Source: Burkholderia sp. IMCC1007 (GTDB taxonomy: Bacteria; Pseudomonadota; Gammaproteobacteria; Burkholderiales; Burkholderiaceae). From it: 64,000 nucleotides of DNA. Numbering within the stretch: position 1 is the stretch's first letter; the number at the start of each line of letters is the position of its first letter. The notes beneath the pieces are model-generated. The model saw nothing but the letters and a program-made list of their open reading frames with translations, had not been told where the DNA came from and searched no databases. The stretch covers positions 62,001-126,000 of the forward strand of contig NZ_JAPVQY010000013.1 of assembly GCF_027257875.1 (NCBI RefSeq), given 5' to 3'. The translations under genes and the position numbers were made by a program. This document shows, one piece after another, positions 1 through 8,754 of this stretch.

Positions 1-114
1 CTCGCCGCGGCCGCTCGTTTCGACGACGATCGGCACCAGTCCCAGCGCTTGCGCCTCGAAACCCTGCGGCGCGTTCGAAGCAAGCATGTCCAGCAATTCA
101 GCACGAGTGATCAT
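1..114 (-). CDS. clpP: ATP-dependent Clp protease proteolytic subunit, 5' end only
   Basis: Only the first 38 codons are in the window; the gene runs off the left edge. The frame starts at an ATG at 114 and reads [17 protein letters not shown], then [20 protein letters not shown], which matches the N-terminus of Burkholderia ClpP including its short propeptide-like leader. ClpP is the serine protease core that degrades proteins fed to it by ClpX or ClpA in the cytosol. It lies directly downstream of tig on the same strand, the usual tig-clpP-clpX-lon order. A terminator-like hairpin lies in the 140-bp gap, so clpP probably also has its own promoter. The catalytic residues are outside the window. 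Confidence 0.85.
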
Positions 115-200
115 TCAATAAACCTTGTTCGAATGGAAAATTGAACGGAGGGAAGCCGCCCGCTCAATCGCCATATTAATGGCAACCGTGCGCCTGACGT

Positions 201-243
201 AAAAACGGCGTGCAGGCCGTCGCTCCGACAGCCGGCACGCCGC
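201..243 (-). terminator. Terminator or attenuator between tig and clpP
   Basis: On the minus strand an 8-bp stem CGGCGTGC / GCACGCCG (235-242 and 206-213) with further internal pairing is followed by TTTTT (201-205). It begins about 12 bases after the tig stop codon, as expected for a Rho-independent terminator of tig. The loop is large, so read-through into clpP is possible. Confidence 0.6.
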
Positions 244-254
244 TAGAGCAACAC

Positions 255-1601
255 TTACGCTTGCGCCGATGCGCTTGCGAGTGCCTCGAAGCTCACTTCC
301 TTGTCCGTCACCTTTGCCTTGCCCAGCACGAAGTCGACGACGTTGCTCTCAACGACGAACGCTTCCATCTCGGCGAGGCGCTGCTGGTTCGAATAATACC
401 AGCGGACCACTTCCTTCGGGTCTTCGTAGCTCTTCGCGAACTCGTCGACTTCCGCGCGGATCTGCTCCGGCTTCGCTTCGAGGCCGTTCGCCTTCACGAG
501 CTCGGCCAGCACGAGGCCGAGCTTCACGCGACGCTCTGCCTGCTCGGCGAACATCTCGGCCGGGATCGGCGCGTCCTTCGCGTTCGGCACGCCGCGCTGC
601 GCCAGATCCTGGCGAGCCATTTCGACGAGACGTTGCTGATCCTGCTCGATCAGCGCCTTCGGCACGTCGAGTTCGGAAATCTTCAGCAGCGCGTCCATCA
701 CCTGGTTCTTGACGATCGATTGCGTGCGGCGCTTTGCTTCGCGCTCGAGGTTTTCCTTGATCTCGGCGCGCATCTTCGTCAGGTCGCCGTCTTCGATGCC
801 GAGCGACTTCGCGAACTCAGCGTCGATTTCGGGCAGGTGCGGCCACTCGATCTTCTTCATCGTGACCGTGAACTGCGCCGTTTTGCCGGCGACGTCCTTG
901 CCGTGGTAGTCGTCCGGGAACTTCAGGTCGAACGTACGCTGTTCGCCGACCTTCAGGCCGAGCGCCGCCGTTTCGAATTCCGGCAGCATGCGGCCTTCGC
1001 CGAGCACGAACGGGAAATCTTCGGCCGTGCCGCCCTGGAACGCGACGTCGTCGATCTTGCCGACGAAGTCGACCGTCACGCGGTCGCCGTTCTTCGCTGC
1101 GGTGTCCGCGCCGCCGTCGCCGTGCTCGCCGGCTTCGCCGCGTGCGTGGTAGTGCACGCGCTGGTTGCGCAGGATGTCCAGCGTGCGGTCGATTTCGGCG
1201 TCGCCGATCGTGGTGGTCGAGCGCTCGACTTCAGCCGTTGCCAGATCGCCGATCTTCACTTCCGGGTAGACCTCGAACGTCGCGTCGAACGCGTATGCGT
1301 CTTCAGCCTGCTCCTGCTTCGGCTCGAAGCTCGGCTGGCCAGCGACGCGCAGGTTTTCCGCGCGGCTGATCGTGAAGAACTCCTGGCCGATCTTGTCGCT
1401 CAGCACTTCCGCTTCGACCTGACCCGCGTATTGCTGGGCGACCATCTTCAGCGGCACCTTGCCCGGGCGGAAACCCGGCATGCGCACGTTCTTCGCGAGT
1501 TTCTGGATACGGGCGTCGATTTCCTTCTGCACGGTGTCTTTCGGCAGGGAAATCGTCACGCGGCGTTCAAGCTTGCCGAGGTTCTCAACAACGTTAGCCA
1601 T
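255..1601 (-). CDS. tig: Trigger factor, ribosome-associated chaperone / peptidyl-prolyl isomerase
   Basis: A 448-residue protein that binds the ribosome exit tunnel and helps nascent chains fold; also a peptidyl-prolyl cis-trans isomerase. The N-terminal ribosome-binding domain (about 1-130) has the signature GFRPGK at residues 43-48. An FKBP-like domain lies at about 165-250 ([14 protein letters not shown] near its start), followed by the helical chaperone domain rich in charged residues. Length matches the family. The ATG at 1601 is chosen because it begins [14 protein letters not shown], the conserved N-terminus; the open frame runs another 52 codons upstream but that part is low-complexity and has no conserved start. 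It is the first gene of the tig-clpP region and is divergent from the glycerate kinase gene. Confidence 0.97.
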   Translation of the reverse strand: MANVVENLGKLERRVTISLPKDTVQKEIDARIQKLAKNVRMPGFRPGKVPLKMVAQQYAGQVEAEVLSDKIGQEFFTISRAENLRVAGQPSFEPKQEQAEDAYAFDATFEVYPEVKIGDLATAEVERSTTTIGDAEIDRTLDILRNQRVHYHARGEAGEHGDGGADTAAKNGDRVTVDFVGKIDDVAFQGGTAEDFPFVLGEGRMLPEFETAALGLKVGEQRTFDLKFPDDYHGKDVAGKTAQFTVTMKKIEWPHLPEIDAEFAKSLGIEDGDLTKMRAEIKENLEREAKRRTQSIVKNQVMDALLKISELDVPKALIEQDQQRLVEMARQDLAQRGVPNAKDAPIPAEMFAEQAERRVKLGLVLAELVKANGLEAKPEQIRAEVDEFAKSYEDPKEVVRWYYSNQQRLAEMEAFVVESNVVDFVLGKAKVTDKEVSFEALASASAQA

Positions 1602-1780
1602 GGCTTCAATCGTCCTAAAATTATTCGAGCGAATCGGGTTTTCCTTGCCGTGCCTGCCTGCGGCGCGAGCTGCACATGGGTGCGCCACACACGCCGCGCC
1701 GGAGCGCCACGCCATCCCTGCACGCGCCGGATGGCTAGCGCAAGCGGCTCGGAGCACGGCTTTGGCCGGAAGAATCGACT

Positions 1781-1789
1781 ATTCTAGCA
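1781..1789 (-). promoter_or_regulatory. Possible extended -10 promoter for tig
   Basis: Within the 393-bp divergent gap between tig and the glycerate kinase gene (1602-1994) the minus strand reads TGCTAGAAT, an extended -10 element (TGn plus TAGAAT). No good -35 hexamer sits 17 bases upstream, which is common for extended -10 promoters. It lies about 180 bases before the tig ATG. The rest of the gap is GC-rich and shows nothing else I can support. Confidence 0.35.
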
Positions 1790-1994
1790 AACAATCTTCC
1801 TCATACCGCCAGATCGGCATGACACATGTGCGTACCCGGCGTGTCTGCCGCTTCCCGTCGCGGCAATACGAGCGGATCGTCGCTATGCCGAACGCCATAT
1901 CCACCGCGGGCCCGCCATCCTGTAAGCTCCGATTGAGCGTGCGCCGCCGTCGCGGCCGCGATTCTTCACACCAATTTCGCCTTCCGGAGACACC

Positions 1995-3140
1995 ATGCCG
2001 CAACACCCGTCCGCGCCTGTCGTCGTCATCGCGCCCGATTCGTTCAAAGGCTCGCTTTCCGCCGAGCAGGTCGCGGACGCAATCGCCACCGGCATCCGCC
2101 GCGCCCGGCCCGATGCGGTCGTGCGCTGCTGCCCGATGGCCGACGGCGGCGAAGGCACGCTCGATGCGATGCTGGCCGGCGGCGGCACGCGGCGCACGCT
2201 GCGGGTGGCCGGTGCATCGCTCGCGGCACGCGACGCGGCGCTCGGCGTGATCGACGCGCGCAGCGCGATCGTCGAGACGGCCGAGATCGTCGGCATCACC
2301 GATGCGGTCGGCATGAGCGTACCGGTCGACGCCCGCAGCACGCGCGGGATGGGCGAAGCGATCCGCACGCTGCTCGACGAAGGCGTGCGCCGCTTCTTCG
2401 TCGCCCTCGGCGGCAGCAGCACCAACGACGCGGGCGCGGGGCTCCTCGCCGGCCTCGGCCTCCAGTGCTTCGATGCGGCGGGTCAGCCCGTCGAGCCCGT
2501 CCCGGCACGGCTGCGCGACATCGCGCGCATCGACGTGTCGGCGCTCGATCCGCGCCTGAACGACGCGGAATTCATCGGCATGTCGGACGTCGACAACCCG
2601 CTGACGGGTTCGCACGGCGCAACCGCCGTGTTCGGCCCGCAGAAGGGCGTGACGCCCGAGCAGGTCGCCACGCTCGATGCCGCGCTCACCCACTTTGCAG
2701 ACCTGCTGGAAGCCGCGCTCGATCGGCGCGGGCGCGACCTGCCGGGCGCCGGCGCTGCAGGCGGCCTCGGTTTCGCGCTGCACATGCTGGGCGCGCAGTT
2801 CGAAGCCGGTGCGGAAGTCGTCGCACGGCAAGTCGGCCTCGATGCGGCGCTCGCGGGCGCCGACTGGCTGATCACCGGCGAAGGCCGCTCCGACGTGCAG
2901 ACGCTGCACGGCAAGGCGCCGTTCATCGCGTGCCGCCACGCGCAGGCCGCGGGCGTGCCCGCGTCGCTGCTGTCGGGCGCGGTCGACCCGGCCGCGCTGC
3001 CGCGGCTGTCCGAGCATTTTTCCGGCTGTTTCTCGCCGGCACCCGGGCCGATCACGCTCGACGTCGCGATCCGCGATGCGGCGAACCTGCTCGCGAACGA
3101 AGCCGAACAGTTGACACGGCTGAAGTACGGCGCACACTGA
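1995..3140 (+). CDS. glxK: Glycerate 2-kinase (GarK/GlxK family)
   Basis: 381 residues. Phosphorylates D-glycerate to 2-phosphoglycerate with ATP, the last step of the glyoxylate (tartronate semialdehyde) route into glycolysis. Family marks are DSFKGS at 15-20, ADGGEGT at 49-55, GGSSTNDAGAG near 140 and GEGRSDVQTLHGKAP near 295. The length is normal. The ATG at 1995 has GGAGA 5-9 bases upstream. A MarR regulator follows about 60 bases downstream. Functionally it could dispose of glyoxylate made by the urate pathway encoded at 42-49 kb, although it is not adjacent to it. The gene symbol is a family-level assignment; garK would be equally suitable. Confidence 0.9.
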   Translation: MPQHPSAPVVVIAPDSFKGSLSAEQVADAIATGIRRARPDAVVRCCPMADGGEGTLDAMLAGGGTRRTLRVAGASLAARDAALGVIDARSAIVETAEIVGITDAVGMSVPVDARSTRGMGEAIRTLLDEGVRRFFVALGGSSTNDAGAGLLAGLGLQCFDAAGQPVEPVPARLRDIARIDVSALDPRLNDAEFIGMSDVDNPLTGSHGATAVFGPQKGVTPEQVATLDAALTHFADLLEAALDRRGRDLPGAGAAGGLGFALHMLGAQFEAGAEVVARQVGLDAALAGADWLITGEGRSDVQTLHGKAPFIACRHAQAAGVPASLLSGAVDPAALPRLSEHFSGCFSPAPGPITLDVAIRDAANLLANEAEQLTRLKYGAH

Positions 3141-3202
3141 CCGTTGACCCGAGCGCGCGATACAGGAACAATCGGGCCCGCCCTTTTTCTTCAGGATCCG
3201 AC

Positions 3203-3652
3203 ATGAAAGGCCGTCAAGCCGGGCTCGATCAGTTTCTGACCTATCGTCTCCACGCGCTCACGAAGCGATCCGACCGCGGGATCGCCGAGGTGTACCGGCA
3301 CAAGCTGGACATCTCGCTGCCCGAGGCGCGCGTGATCGCCGCCGTCGGCGCCTTCGGTCCGTTCTCGATCATGGATCTCGCGCGTCATACCAATCTCGAC
3401 AAGAGCCAGGCGAGCCGCGCGGCCGAAGCGCTGTTGCGCCAGGGGCTGCTCGAGCGCAGCGCGAGCGAGGAGGACGGCCGGATCGTGCTGATCGCGCTGA
3501 CCATCGACGGCCGCGCGCTGCATCGCAAGATCATGCCGATCGTGCGCAAGTGGAATGAAGGCCTGCTCGCGGCCCTGTCCGACAGCGAGCGCCAGACGTT
3601 CGAGCGGCTGCTCGACAAGATCGTCGCGCACGCGATCGAACAGGATGACTGA
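3203..3652 (+). CDS. MarR-family transcriptional regulator
   Basis: 149 residues, typical MarR size. A winged helix-turn-helix occupies about 45-110 (ISLPEARVIAAVGAFG, then DLARHTNLDKSQASRAAEAL, with the wing at about ASEEDGRIVLIALT), flanked by dimerisation helices. MarR proteins repress neighbouring genes and release DNA on binding small phenolic or metabolite ligands. The start at 3203 (MKGRQAGLDQF) has AGGA just upstream; a longer in-frame reading overlaps glxK and is an artefact. It follows glxK by 62 bases on the same strand and could be co-transcribed with it. The ligand is unknown. Confidence 0.9.
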   Translation: MKGRQAGLDQFLTYRLHALTKRSDRGIAEVYRHKLDISLPEARVIAAVGAFGPFSIMDLARHTNLDKSQASRAAEALLRQGLLERSASEEDGRIVLIALTIDGRALHRKIMPIVRKWNEGLLAALSDSERQTFERLLDKIVAHAIEQDD

Positions 3653-3902
3653 ACGGCGCAACGGACGATGCGCGCGCCACGTGTTGCTCGGCACGGCGCG
3701 GCTCGCGTCGCGGCCCACACCGGATCGACGGGCAGCCCCACAAGTGCGTCACGCACGCTGCGGCCACCTGCTTTATTCCGACGAATCAGCCGGCCACATG
3801 CTTGCGCGAGCGCACGGGCGGCAGCTTGGCCTCCCGCGCCGGCCGCGCGCCCAATGACTCCCCGCCGGCCGGCAACCCGCTCCGCATACCTTCAGCCCTG
3901 CG

Positions 3903-4901
3903 CTACAGTCCGCTGTTTTCCGCCCGCTGACGCAACAAGCCGAGCACCGCGTCGCAATACGGCGTCGGCACATCGAGCTTGCGGCCCAGCTCGGGAAACA
4001 CACCGAGGATCGGCCCGATCTCGAGCGGCCGCCCCGCCTCGAAATCCTGCAGCATCGACGTCTTGAATGCCCCGAGCTTGCGCGTGACCGCGATCCGCTC
4101 CGGCCCGCTCATCCCGGTGTGGAGGCCGAGCTTCGCGCCAATCGCGGCGGCCTCCTCCATCATCCGCAGCGCCAGTTGCTCCGTGTACGGATCGTCGAGC
4201 AACTGCTCGGCGGTCGAACCCGTCAGCGCGCTCAGCGGGTTCATGTTCATGTTGCCCCACAGCTTCGTCCAGATCTCCGCGCGGATCGCCTGCGTCGACT
4301 CGACGTCGAAGCCGCCCGCGGCGAGCGCCGCCGCGAGCTGCGCCGTCGGCGCGGCGAGGCGCTGATCCGGCGAGCCGACGATCAGGCGATTGCCGCGTCC
4401 ACGGCGCACGACACCCGGCGCGTCGGTGCTCGACGACAGATGCACGACGCAGCCGATCGCCTGCGCAGGCGGCAGCGCCGCCGACACCGCGCCGCCCGGA
4501 TCGACCGCGTCGAGCGGCACGCCATCGATCGCTCCCGGGAGCCCGTGCGTGAACCACCACGGCAGCCCGTTCATCGCGGCGACGATCACGGTATCCGGCC
4601 CGACCAGCGGTGCGATGCGCGCGGCCAGCGCCGGCAACGCCTGCGCCTTCAGCGCGATCACCACGTAGTCCTGCACGCCGAGCGCGGACGCATCGTCGCT
4701 CGCACGCACGGGAATCGACGACATCGCGCCCGTCTCGTCGATCAAGCGCACGCCGTGCGCGTTCAACGCATCGAGCGTCGCGCCGCGCGCGTACGCGCTC
4801 ACGGTCATGCCGGCCCGCGACAGCGCAGCCGCGAGCAATCCGCCGATCGCGCCGACGCCGACCACCGCCGCGCGCACCGACCCTGAATTCGTGTCGTTCA
4901 T
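3903..4901 (-). CDS. 2-dehydropantoate 2-reductase family protein (ApbA/PanE-like)
   Basis: 332 residues. N-terminal Rossmann fold with VGVGAIGG at 14-21 for NADP(H); the C-terminal helical domain contains KLWGNMNMNPLSALTG near 215-230, typical of ketopantoate reductases. The canonical enzyme reduces ketopantoate to pantoate for pantothenate and CoA synthesis. Burkholderia carry several paralogues and this copy has no pan genes beside it, so its substrate may be a different 2-keto acid. The ATG at 4901 opens MNDTNSGSVRAAVVGVG. The LuxR-type gene upstream ends about 95 bases before it on the same strand. Confidence 0.8.
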   Translation of the reverse strand: MNDTNSGSVRAAVVGVGAIGGLLAAALSRAGMTVSAYARGATLDALNAHGVRLIDETGAMSSIPVRASDDASALGVQDYVVIALKAQALPALAARIAPLVGPDTVIVAAMNGLPWWFTHGLPGAIDGVPLDAVDPGGAVSAALPPAQAIGCVVHLSSSTDAPGVVRRGRGNRLIVGSPDQRLAAPTAQLAAALAAGGFDVESTQAIRAEIWTKLWGNMNMNPLSALTGSTAEQLLDDPYTEQLALRMMEEAAAIGAKLGLHTGMSGPERIAVTRKLGAFKTSMLQDFEAGRPLEIGPILGVFPELGRKLDVPTPYCDAVLGLLRQRAENSGL

Positions 4902-4996
4902 GATGGAAATCCGTCTCCTGGAAGCCGACGAGCATAACGCTCAATCGTTGCGGATACAACCAATCATGCGAGCGCGCGACGTTGCGCCGGCCGGAT

Positions 4997-6139
4997 TCAT
5001 CGAGCCGCGCTGCCGGCCTCCGCCGGTTCGTCGTCGGTCGGGCCTGTCGCACCGAGCACGCCGGCGATCTGGCTCTTGTCGTGCATGCCGAGCTTGCGGT
5101 ACGCGCAGCGCAGGTAGTGCCGCACCGTCGTCGGCGAAATCGCCATCTGCTGCGCCACCTCCTTGTGCGAGCGCCCGGCACCGTAATAGCGGATCGCCGC
5201 CAGCTCGCGCGGGCTGAGCCGGTCGAGCAGCGAGCGCGGCCGCGCCTCGATCTGGAACAGTCCCGCGACCGGCACGCACTGGATGCGCAGCGCATCACCG
5301 ATGAACGGCTGGCCCGACTGGCGCCGCACGTGGGTGACGAGCGGTTCCGGCACGCGCGGCCCCGTCCACGCCGGCCATTCGGTACGCAGCACGTCGTCGA
5401 AGCCGTGATCCGCGTGGTGCAGCACGCCGAAGTTGTCGCACAGCGCGCGCGCCGCCGGCGCCGCCGCATCGCCGCGCTCGCGCGTGAGCTGCGCGGCCCG
5501 ATTGATCGTCAGCGCGGCCGCGAGATGCGGGATCACCTGTTCGAAGCGATTCGCATCGTCGTCGCTGAACGGGCGATTCAAACCCTGCCGGTAAATCGAC
5601 ATGAACGTCGTCAGACCGAAGCGCCGATCGAGCGTGCACACGCACATCAGTTGCGCGAGCCCGTACTTCACGCACCAGTCGCGAAACCGCGCGTCGACGC
5701 CGGGCTCGACGACCGACAGCCGCACCGCGCGGCCATGCGGGCCAAGCAGCGTGCGGCGCGCGAGCGGATCGCAGTCGCGCACGCGTTTCCAGTCGCTGAA
5801 AAACGCGTGCGGAAGGCGGTACAGGAAGCTGTTGTGCATCACCGGGCCGGTCGGCACGTGCGTCGCGACGCCGGTCCACGCGGCATCGAACGGGATCAGC
5901 GCCTGCAACAGCGAAAAGAAGCGGCACTCGAACTCGCCGATCCCGGATTGCGCGGCGACCGCATACAGGTCCAGCAGCATCAGGCCGAGCTCGCGCTGCA
6001 ATGCGTCGCCACGCGCGACGCCGTCGAAATCGGCACGGCGGGCGGCCAATGGCGGCCATGCGGATTCGTCGAGCACGATCGCGGCAGGCACGTCGCGCAG
6101 CGCGTCGGGATCCTGCCCGATATCCGTCGTGATCCTCAC
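4997..6139 (-). CDS. LuxR-type helix-turn-helix transcriptional regulator
   Basis: 380 residues. The C-terminal 60 residues form a LuxR/GerE HTH: LSPRELAAIRYYGAGRSHKE, then AISPTTVRHYLRCAYRKLGM. The first 300 residues are a helical sensor region without a response-regulator aspartate motif, so it is not a phosphorelay regulator; it may bind a small ligand in a GAF-like fold, which is inference. Start taken at 6139 (MRITTDIGQDPDALRDV). It is divergently transcribed from the porin/MFS/deacetylase genes across a 303-bp gap, which makes those genes its most likely targets. Confidence 0.85.
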   Translation of the reverse strand: MRITTDIGQDPDALRDVPAAIVLDESAWPPLAARRADFDGVARGDALQRELGLMLLDLYAVAAQSGIGEFECRFFSLLQALIPFDAAWTGVATHVPTGPVMHNSFLYRLPHAFFSDWKRVRDCDPLARRTLLGPHGRAVRLSVVEPGVDARFRDWCVKYGLAQLMCVCTLDRRFGLTTFMSIYRQGLNRPFSDDDANRFEQVIPHLAAALTINRAAQLTRERGDAAAPAARALCDNFGVLHHADHGFDDVLRTEWPAWTGPRVPEPLVTHVRRQSGQPFIGDALRIQCVPVAGLFQIEARPRSLLDRLSPRELAAIRYYGAGRSHKEVAQQMAISPTTVRHYLRCAYRKLGMHDKSQIAGVLGATGPTDDEPAEAGSAAR

Positions 6140-6442
6140 CTTCCGCTCCCCTGCCCCATCGGGCCGCTGATACGCACAACGCAGACCGGCCGATTATAGC
6201 GACCGTCATTTTTGGCGGGCAGCGCTGCCGGAACACGCGGCAACCCCATCCATTTGAACGGTACGCCGCGCGTTGCTGCCGCGCAGCACGCGTCGCGGCA
6301 GGCCGGCCGCGCGTGCGTGCCGCACACCGCGGGTTTTCCGCACCGTTCATCTGTACGACTGTTCGGCGGCTTTCCTGCTGCGGACACTGCGTCGCGACAA
6401 CACCAGCGACACAACGATGCAGGACGGTATGGAGAACCCCAC
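6140..6442. promoter_or_regulatory. Divergent intergenic region, LuxR gene / porin operon
   Basis: 303 bases between two divergent genes, expected to hold both promoters and the regulator's operator. I see no clean -35/-10 pair and no clear long inverted repeat. A small AT-richer patch (ATTATAG, about 6193-6199) could be a -10 for the minus-strand gene. The open frame running into the porin across this gap has no conserved sequence and is not counted. Confidence 0.3.
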
Positions 6443-7498
6443 GTGACGAAACCCCGCTTCATCCGCACAGCCGCGGCCGCAGCCGCCGTGACGCTCGCCA
6501 TCTGCAGCGTCGCCGCGCACGCGCAATCGGCGCTCACGCTGTACGGCGCGCTCGATGCCGGCGTGCAGTACCTGACGCATGCCGACGGACGCCACGCGGC
6601 CGTGCAGTTGCAGAACTACGGCATCGTGCCGTCGCAGATCGGATTGAAGGGCAGCGAGGATCTCGGCGGCGGCTGGCGCGCGCTGTTCAGGCTCGAGCAA
6701 GGCCTGAACGTCAACGACGGCACCGCGACCGTTCCCGGCTATGCCTTTTTCCGCGGCGCGTACGTGGGTCTCGCGGGCCCGATCGGCACCGTCACGCTCG
6801 GCCGGCAGTTCAGCGTGCTGTTCGACAAGACGCTGTTCTACGACCCGCTGTGGTACGCGTCGTACAGCGGCCAGGGCGTGATCATGCCGATGGCGGCGAA
6901 CTTCATCGACCACTCGATCAAGTACCAGTCGCCAGCCTTCGCCGGCTTCGACGCCGAAGCGCTCGCCGCCACGGCCGGCGTCGCCGGCAATACGCGCGCC
7001 GGGCGCGTGCTGGAACTCGGCGGCCAGTACACGAGCAACGGGCTGTCGGTCAGCGCGGTGCTGCATCAGGCGCACGGCGACGCAACGGCCGCGGACGACG
7101 CATCCAGCCGTCGTCGCGAACTGGGCACGCTCGCCGCACGCTACGCGTTCGCGACGCTGCCGCTCACCGTCTATGCAGGCGTCGAACGCGTGACCGGCGA
7201 TCTCGATGCGGCGCGCACCGTCGTCTGGGGTGGCGCGCGTTACCTGATCGCGTCGAGCGGAATCGGGCTGAACGCGGGCGTCTACCACACCGATTCGCAC
7301 ACGCCGGCGATCGGCCATCCGACGCTGTTCATCGCGAGCACCACGTACGCGCTGTCGAAGCGCACCGTCGCCTACGTGAATGTAGGTTATGCGCGCAACA
7401 GCGGCCAGAGCTCGCAGACCGTCTACGAATACGACCCGACGCCGCTCGCGGGCGCGTCGCAGTTCGGCGCGATGGTCGGCATGTACCACCTGTTCTGA
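6443..7498 (+). CDS. Gram-negative porin (Burkholderia OmpC-type)
   Basis: 351 residues starting at GTG 6443, with GGAGA seven bases upstream. Signal peptide at 1-24 (TKPRFIRTAAAAAAVTLA), cleaved after AHA, and the mature protein begins QSALTLYGALDAGVQYL, the classic Burkholderia porin start. It ends in GMYHLF, the terminal Phe needed for outer-membrane beta-barrel assembly. The sequence IGLKGSEDLGGGWRALFRLE is a conserved porin strand. It would form a trimeric channel for small solutes. Followed 22 bases later by an MFS transporter and then a deacetylase-like enzyme, suggesting a substrate-uptake operon. Confidence 0.93.
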   Translation: MTKPRFIRTAAAAAAVTLAICSVAAHAQSALTLYGALDAGVQYLTHADGRHAAVQLQNYGIVPSQIGLKGSEDLGGGWRALFRLEQGLNVNDGTATVPGYAFFRGAYVGLAGPIGTVTLGRQFSVLFDKTLFYDPLWYASYSGQGVIMPMAANFIDHSIKYQSPAFAGFDAEALAATAGVAGNTRAGRVLELGGQYTSNGLSVSAVLHQAHGDATAADDASSRRRELGTLAARYAFATLPLTVYAGVERVTGDLDAARTVVWGGARYLIASSGIGLNAGVYHTDSHTPAIGHPTLFIASTTYALSKRTVAYVNVGYARNSGQSSQTVYEYDPTPLAGASQFGAMVGMYHLF

Positions 7499-7520
7499 TC
7501 CCGTCCACCAGGAACCCGCC

Positions 7521-8738
7521 ATGAAAACCCTTTGCTCCGATGCCGCGCTGCCGTCCGATGGCCGCGCGTCGACCTTTGCGCGCTCGACGCTCGTCGCGCT
7601 CGTCGTGTTCGCGGCCATCACGCCGCTGCTGCTGCTCGTCGCGCCGGCCGTCGCCGGCCAGCTCGCGACGCAGCTCGGGCTGTCCGCGTCGCAAATCGGC
7701 ACCTACTTCTTCGTCGAACTCGGCGCGTTCAGCCTCGCGACCGTGCCGTCGTATCTGTGGCTCGGCCGCGCCGATGCGCGCCGCGTCGCCGCCTGTGCCA
7801 TCGCGCTGTTCGGCGCGGGCAACCTGCTCACCGCGGTGTGGATGCCGGGCTTCGTCGCGCTGCTCGCGCTGCGCGCCGTCACCGCGCTCGGCGGCGGCTC
7901 GTTGATGGTGCTCTGCATGACGAGCGCGGCCACCAGCGAGAACAGCGATCGCGTCTACGGCCTGTGGGTCGTCGGCCAGTTGATCGCCGGCGCGATCGGG
8001 CTGTTCGTGCTGCCTCACGTGTTCGCCGCGTTCGGGCTGCGCGCGCTGTACGTCGCGCTCGCGGTGCTTGCCGTCATCGCAGCGCCGCTGTCGCGCGGCT
8101 TTTCGGCGACGCTCGGCGCACGCGCCACGTCGGCGCAGGCCACGCGCGACGCCGTATCGGATACGCCGCGGCTGTCCGTCGCGCTCGCGATCGGTGCGGT
8201 GCTGACGTTCTATCTCGCGATCGGCAGCGTGTGGACGTTCGCAAGCCGTGCCGCGGCGCAAGCCGGCCTCGATCCGCAGTCGACCGGCAACGTGCTCGCG
8301 ATCGCGAGCGTGATGGGCATCGCCGGCGCGGCGCTCGCGTCGTGCGCGGGCGGCCGCGTCGCGCGGCGCGCGATGCTCGCCGCCGGTTACGCGCTGCTCG
8401 CGGCGTCGCTCGTCGCACTCGCCGCGCTTCCGCATGCGAGCGGCTACGGCGCCGCGATCTTCGCGTTCAAGTTCGCGTGGACCTTCGTGCTGCCGTTCAT
8501 TCTCGCGACCGTCGCGCAGATCGATCGGTCGGGGCGCCTCGTCGCGACGCTCAATTTCGTGATCGGCGCAGGCCTCGCGGCCGGCCCGCTGCTCGCCGGG
8601 CTGCTGCTCGATGCGGGCGGCACGATGCACACGCTGTTTGCGATCGCGACGGCCGTTGCGATCGCATCGTTCGCCGCACTGCGCCATATCGATCGCCGTG
8701 CGGCCGCTGCCGTGATTCCCGTTTCCTCCCAACCGTGA
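7521..8738 (+). CDS. Major facilitator superfamily transporter
   Basis: 405 residues with about twelve hydrophobic helices (first at about 20-45, VALVVFAAITPLLLLVAPAV). Loop 2-3 has LGRADARRVA, a variant of the MFS Gxx(D)R signature. Start at ATG 7521 with AGGAA 9-13 bases upstream. It sits between a porin and a histone-deacetylase-family enzyme on the same strand with gaps of 22 and 16 bases, so all three are probably one operon. The inner-membrane carrier plausibly imports the substrate of the enzyme; the substrate is unknown. Confidence 0.88.
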   Translation: MKTLCSDAALPSDGRASTFARSTLVALVVFAAITPLLLLVAPAVAGQLATQLGLSASQIGTYFFVELGAFSLATVPSYLWLGRADARRVAACAIALFGAGNLLTAVWMPGFVALLALRAVTALGGGSLMVLCMTSAATSENSDRVYGLWVVGQLIAGAIGLFVLPHVFAAFGLRALYVALAVLAVIAAPLSRGFSATLGARATSAQATRDAVSDTPRLSVALAIGAVLTFYLAIGSVWTFASRAAAQAGLDPQSTGNVLAIASVMGIAGAALASCAGGRVARRAMLAAGYALLAASLVALAALPHASGYGAAIFAFKFAWTFVLPFILATVAQIDRSGRLVATLNFVIGAGLAAGPLLAGLLLDAGGTMHTLFAIATAVAIASFAALRHIDRRAAAAVIPVSSQP

Positions 8739-8754
8739 CAGGTCAAGACCATCC

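Noticed and set aside
210..1787. Long plus-strand frame opposite trigger factor
   Set aside because: It is the antisense of tig, rich in Arg/Leu/His with no domain or start signal; a side effect of GC-rich third positions.
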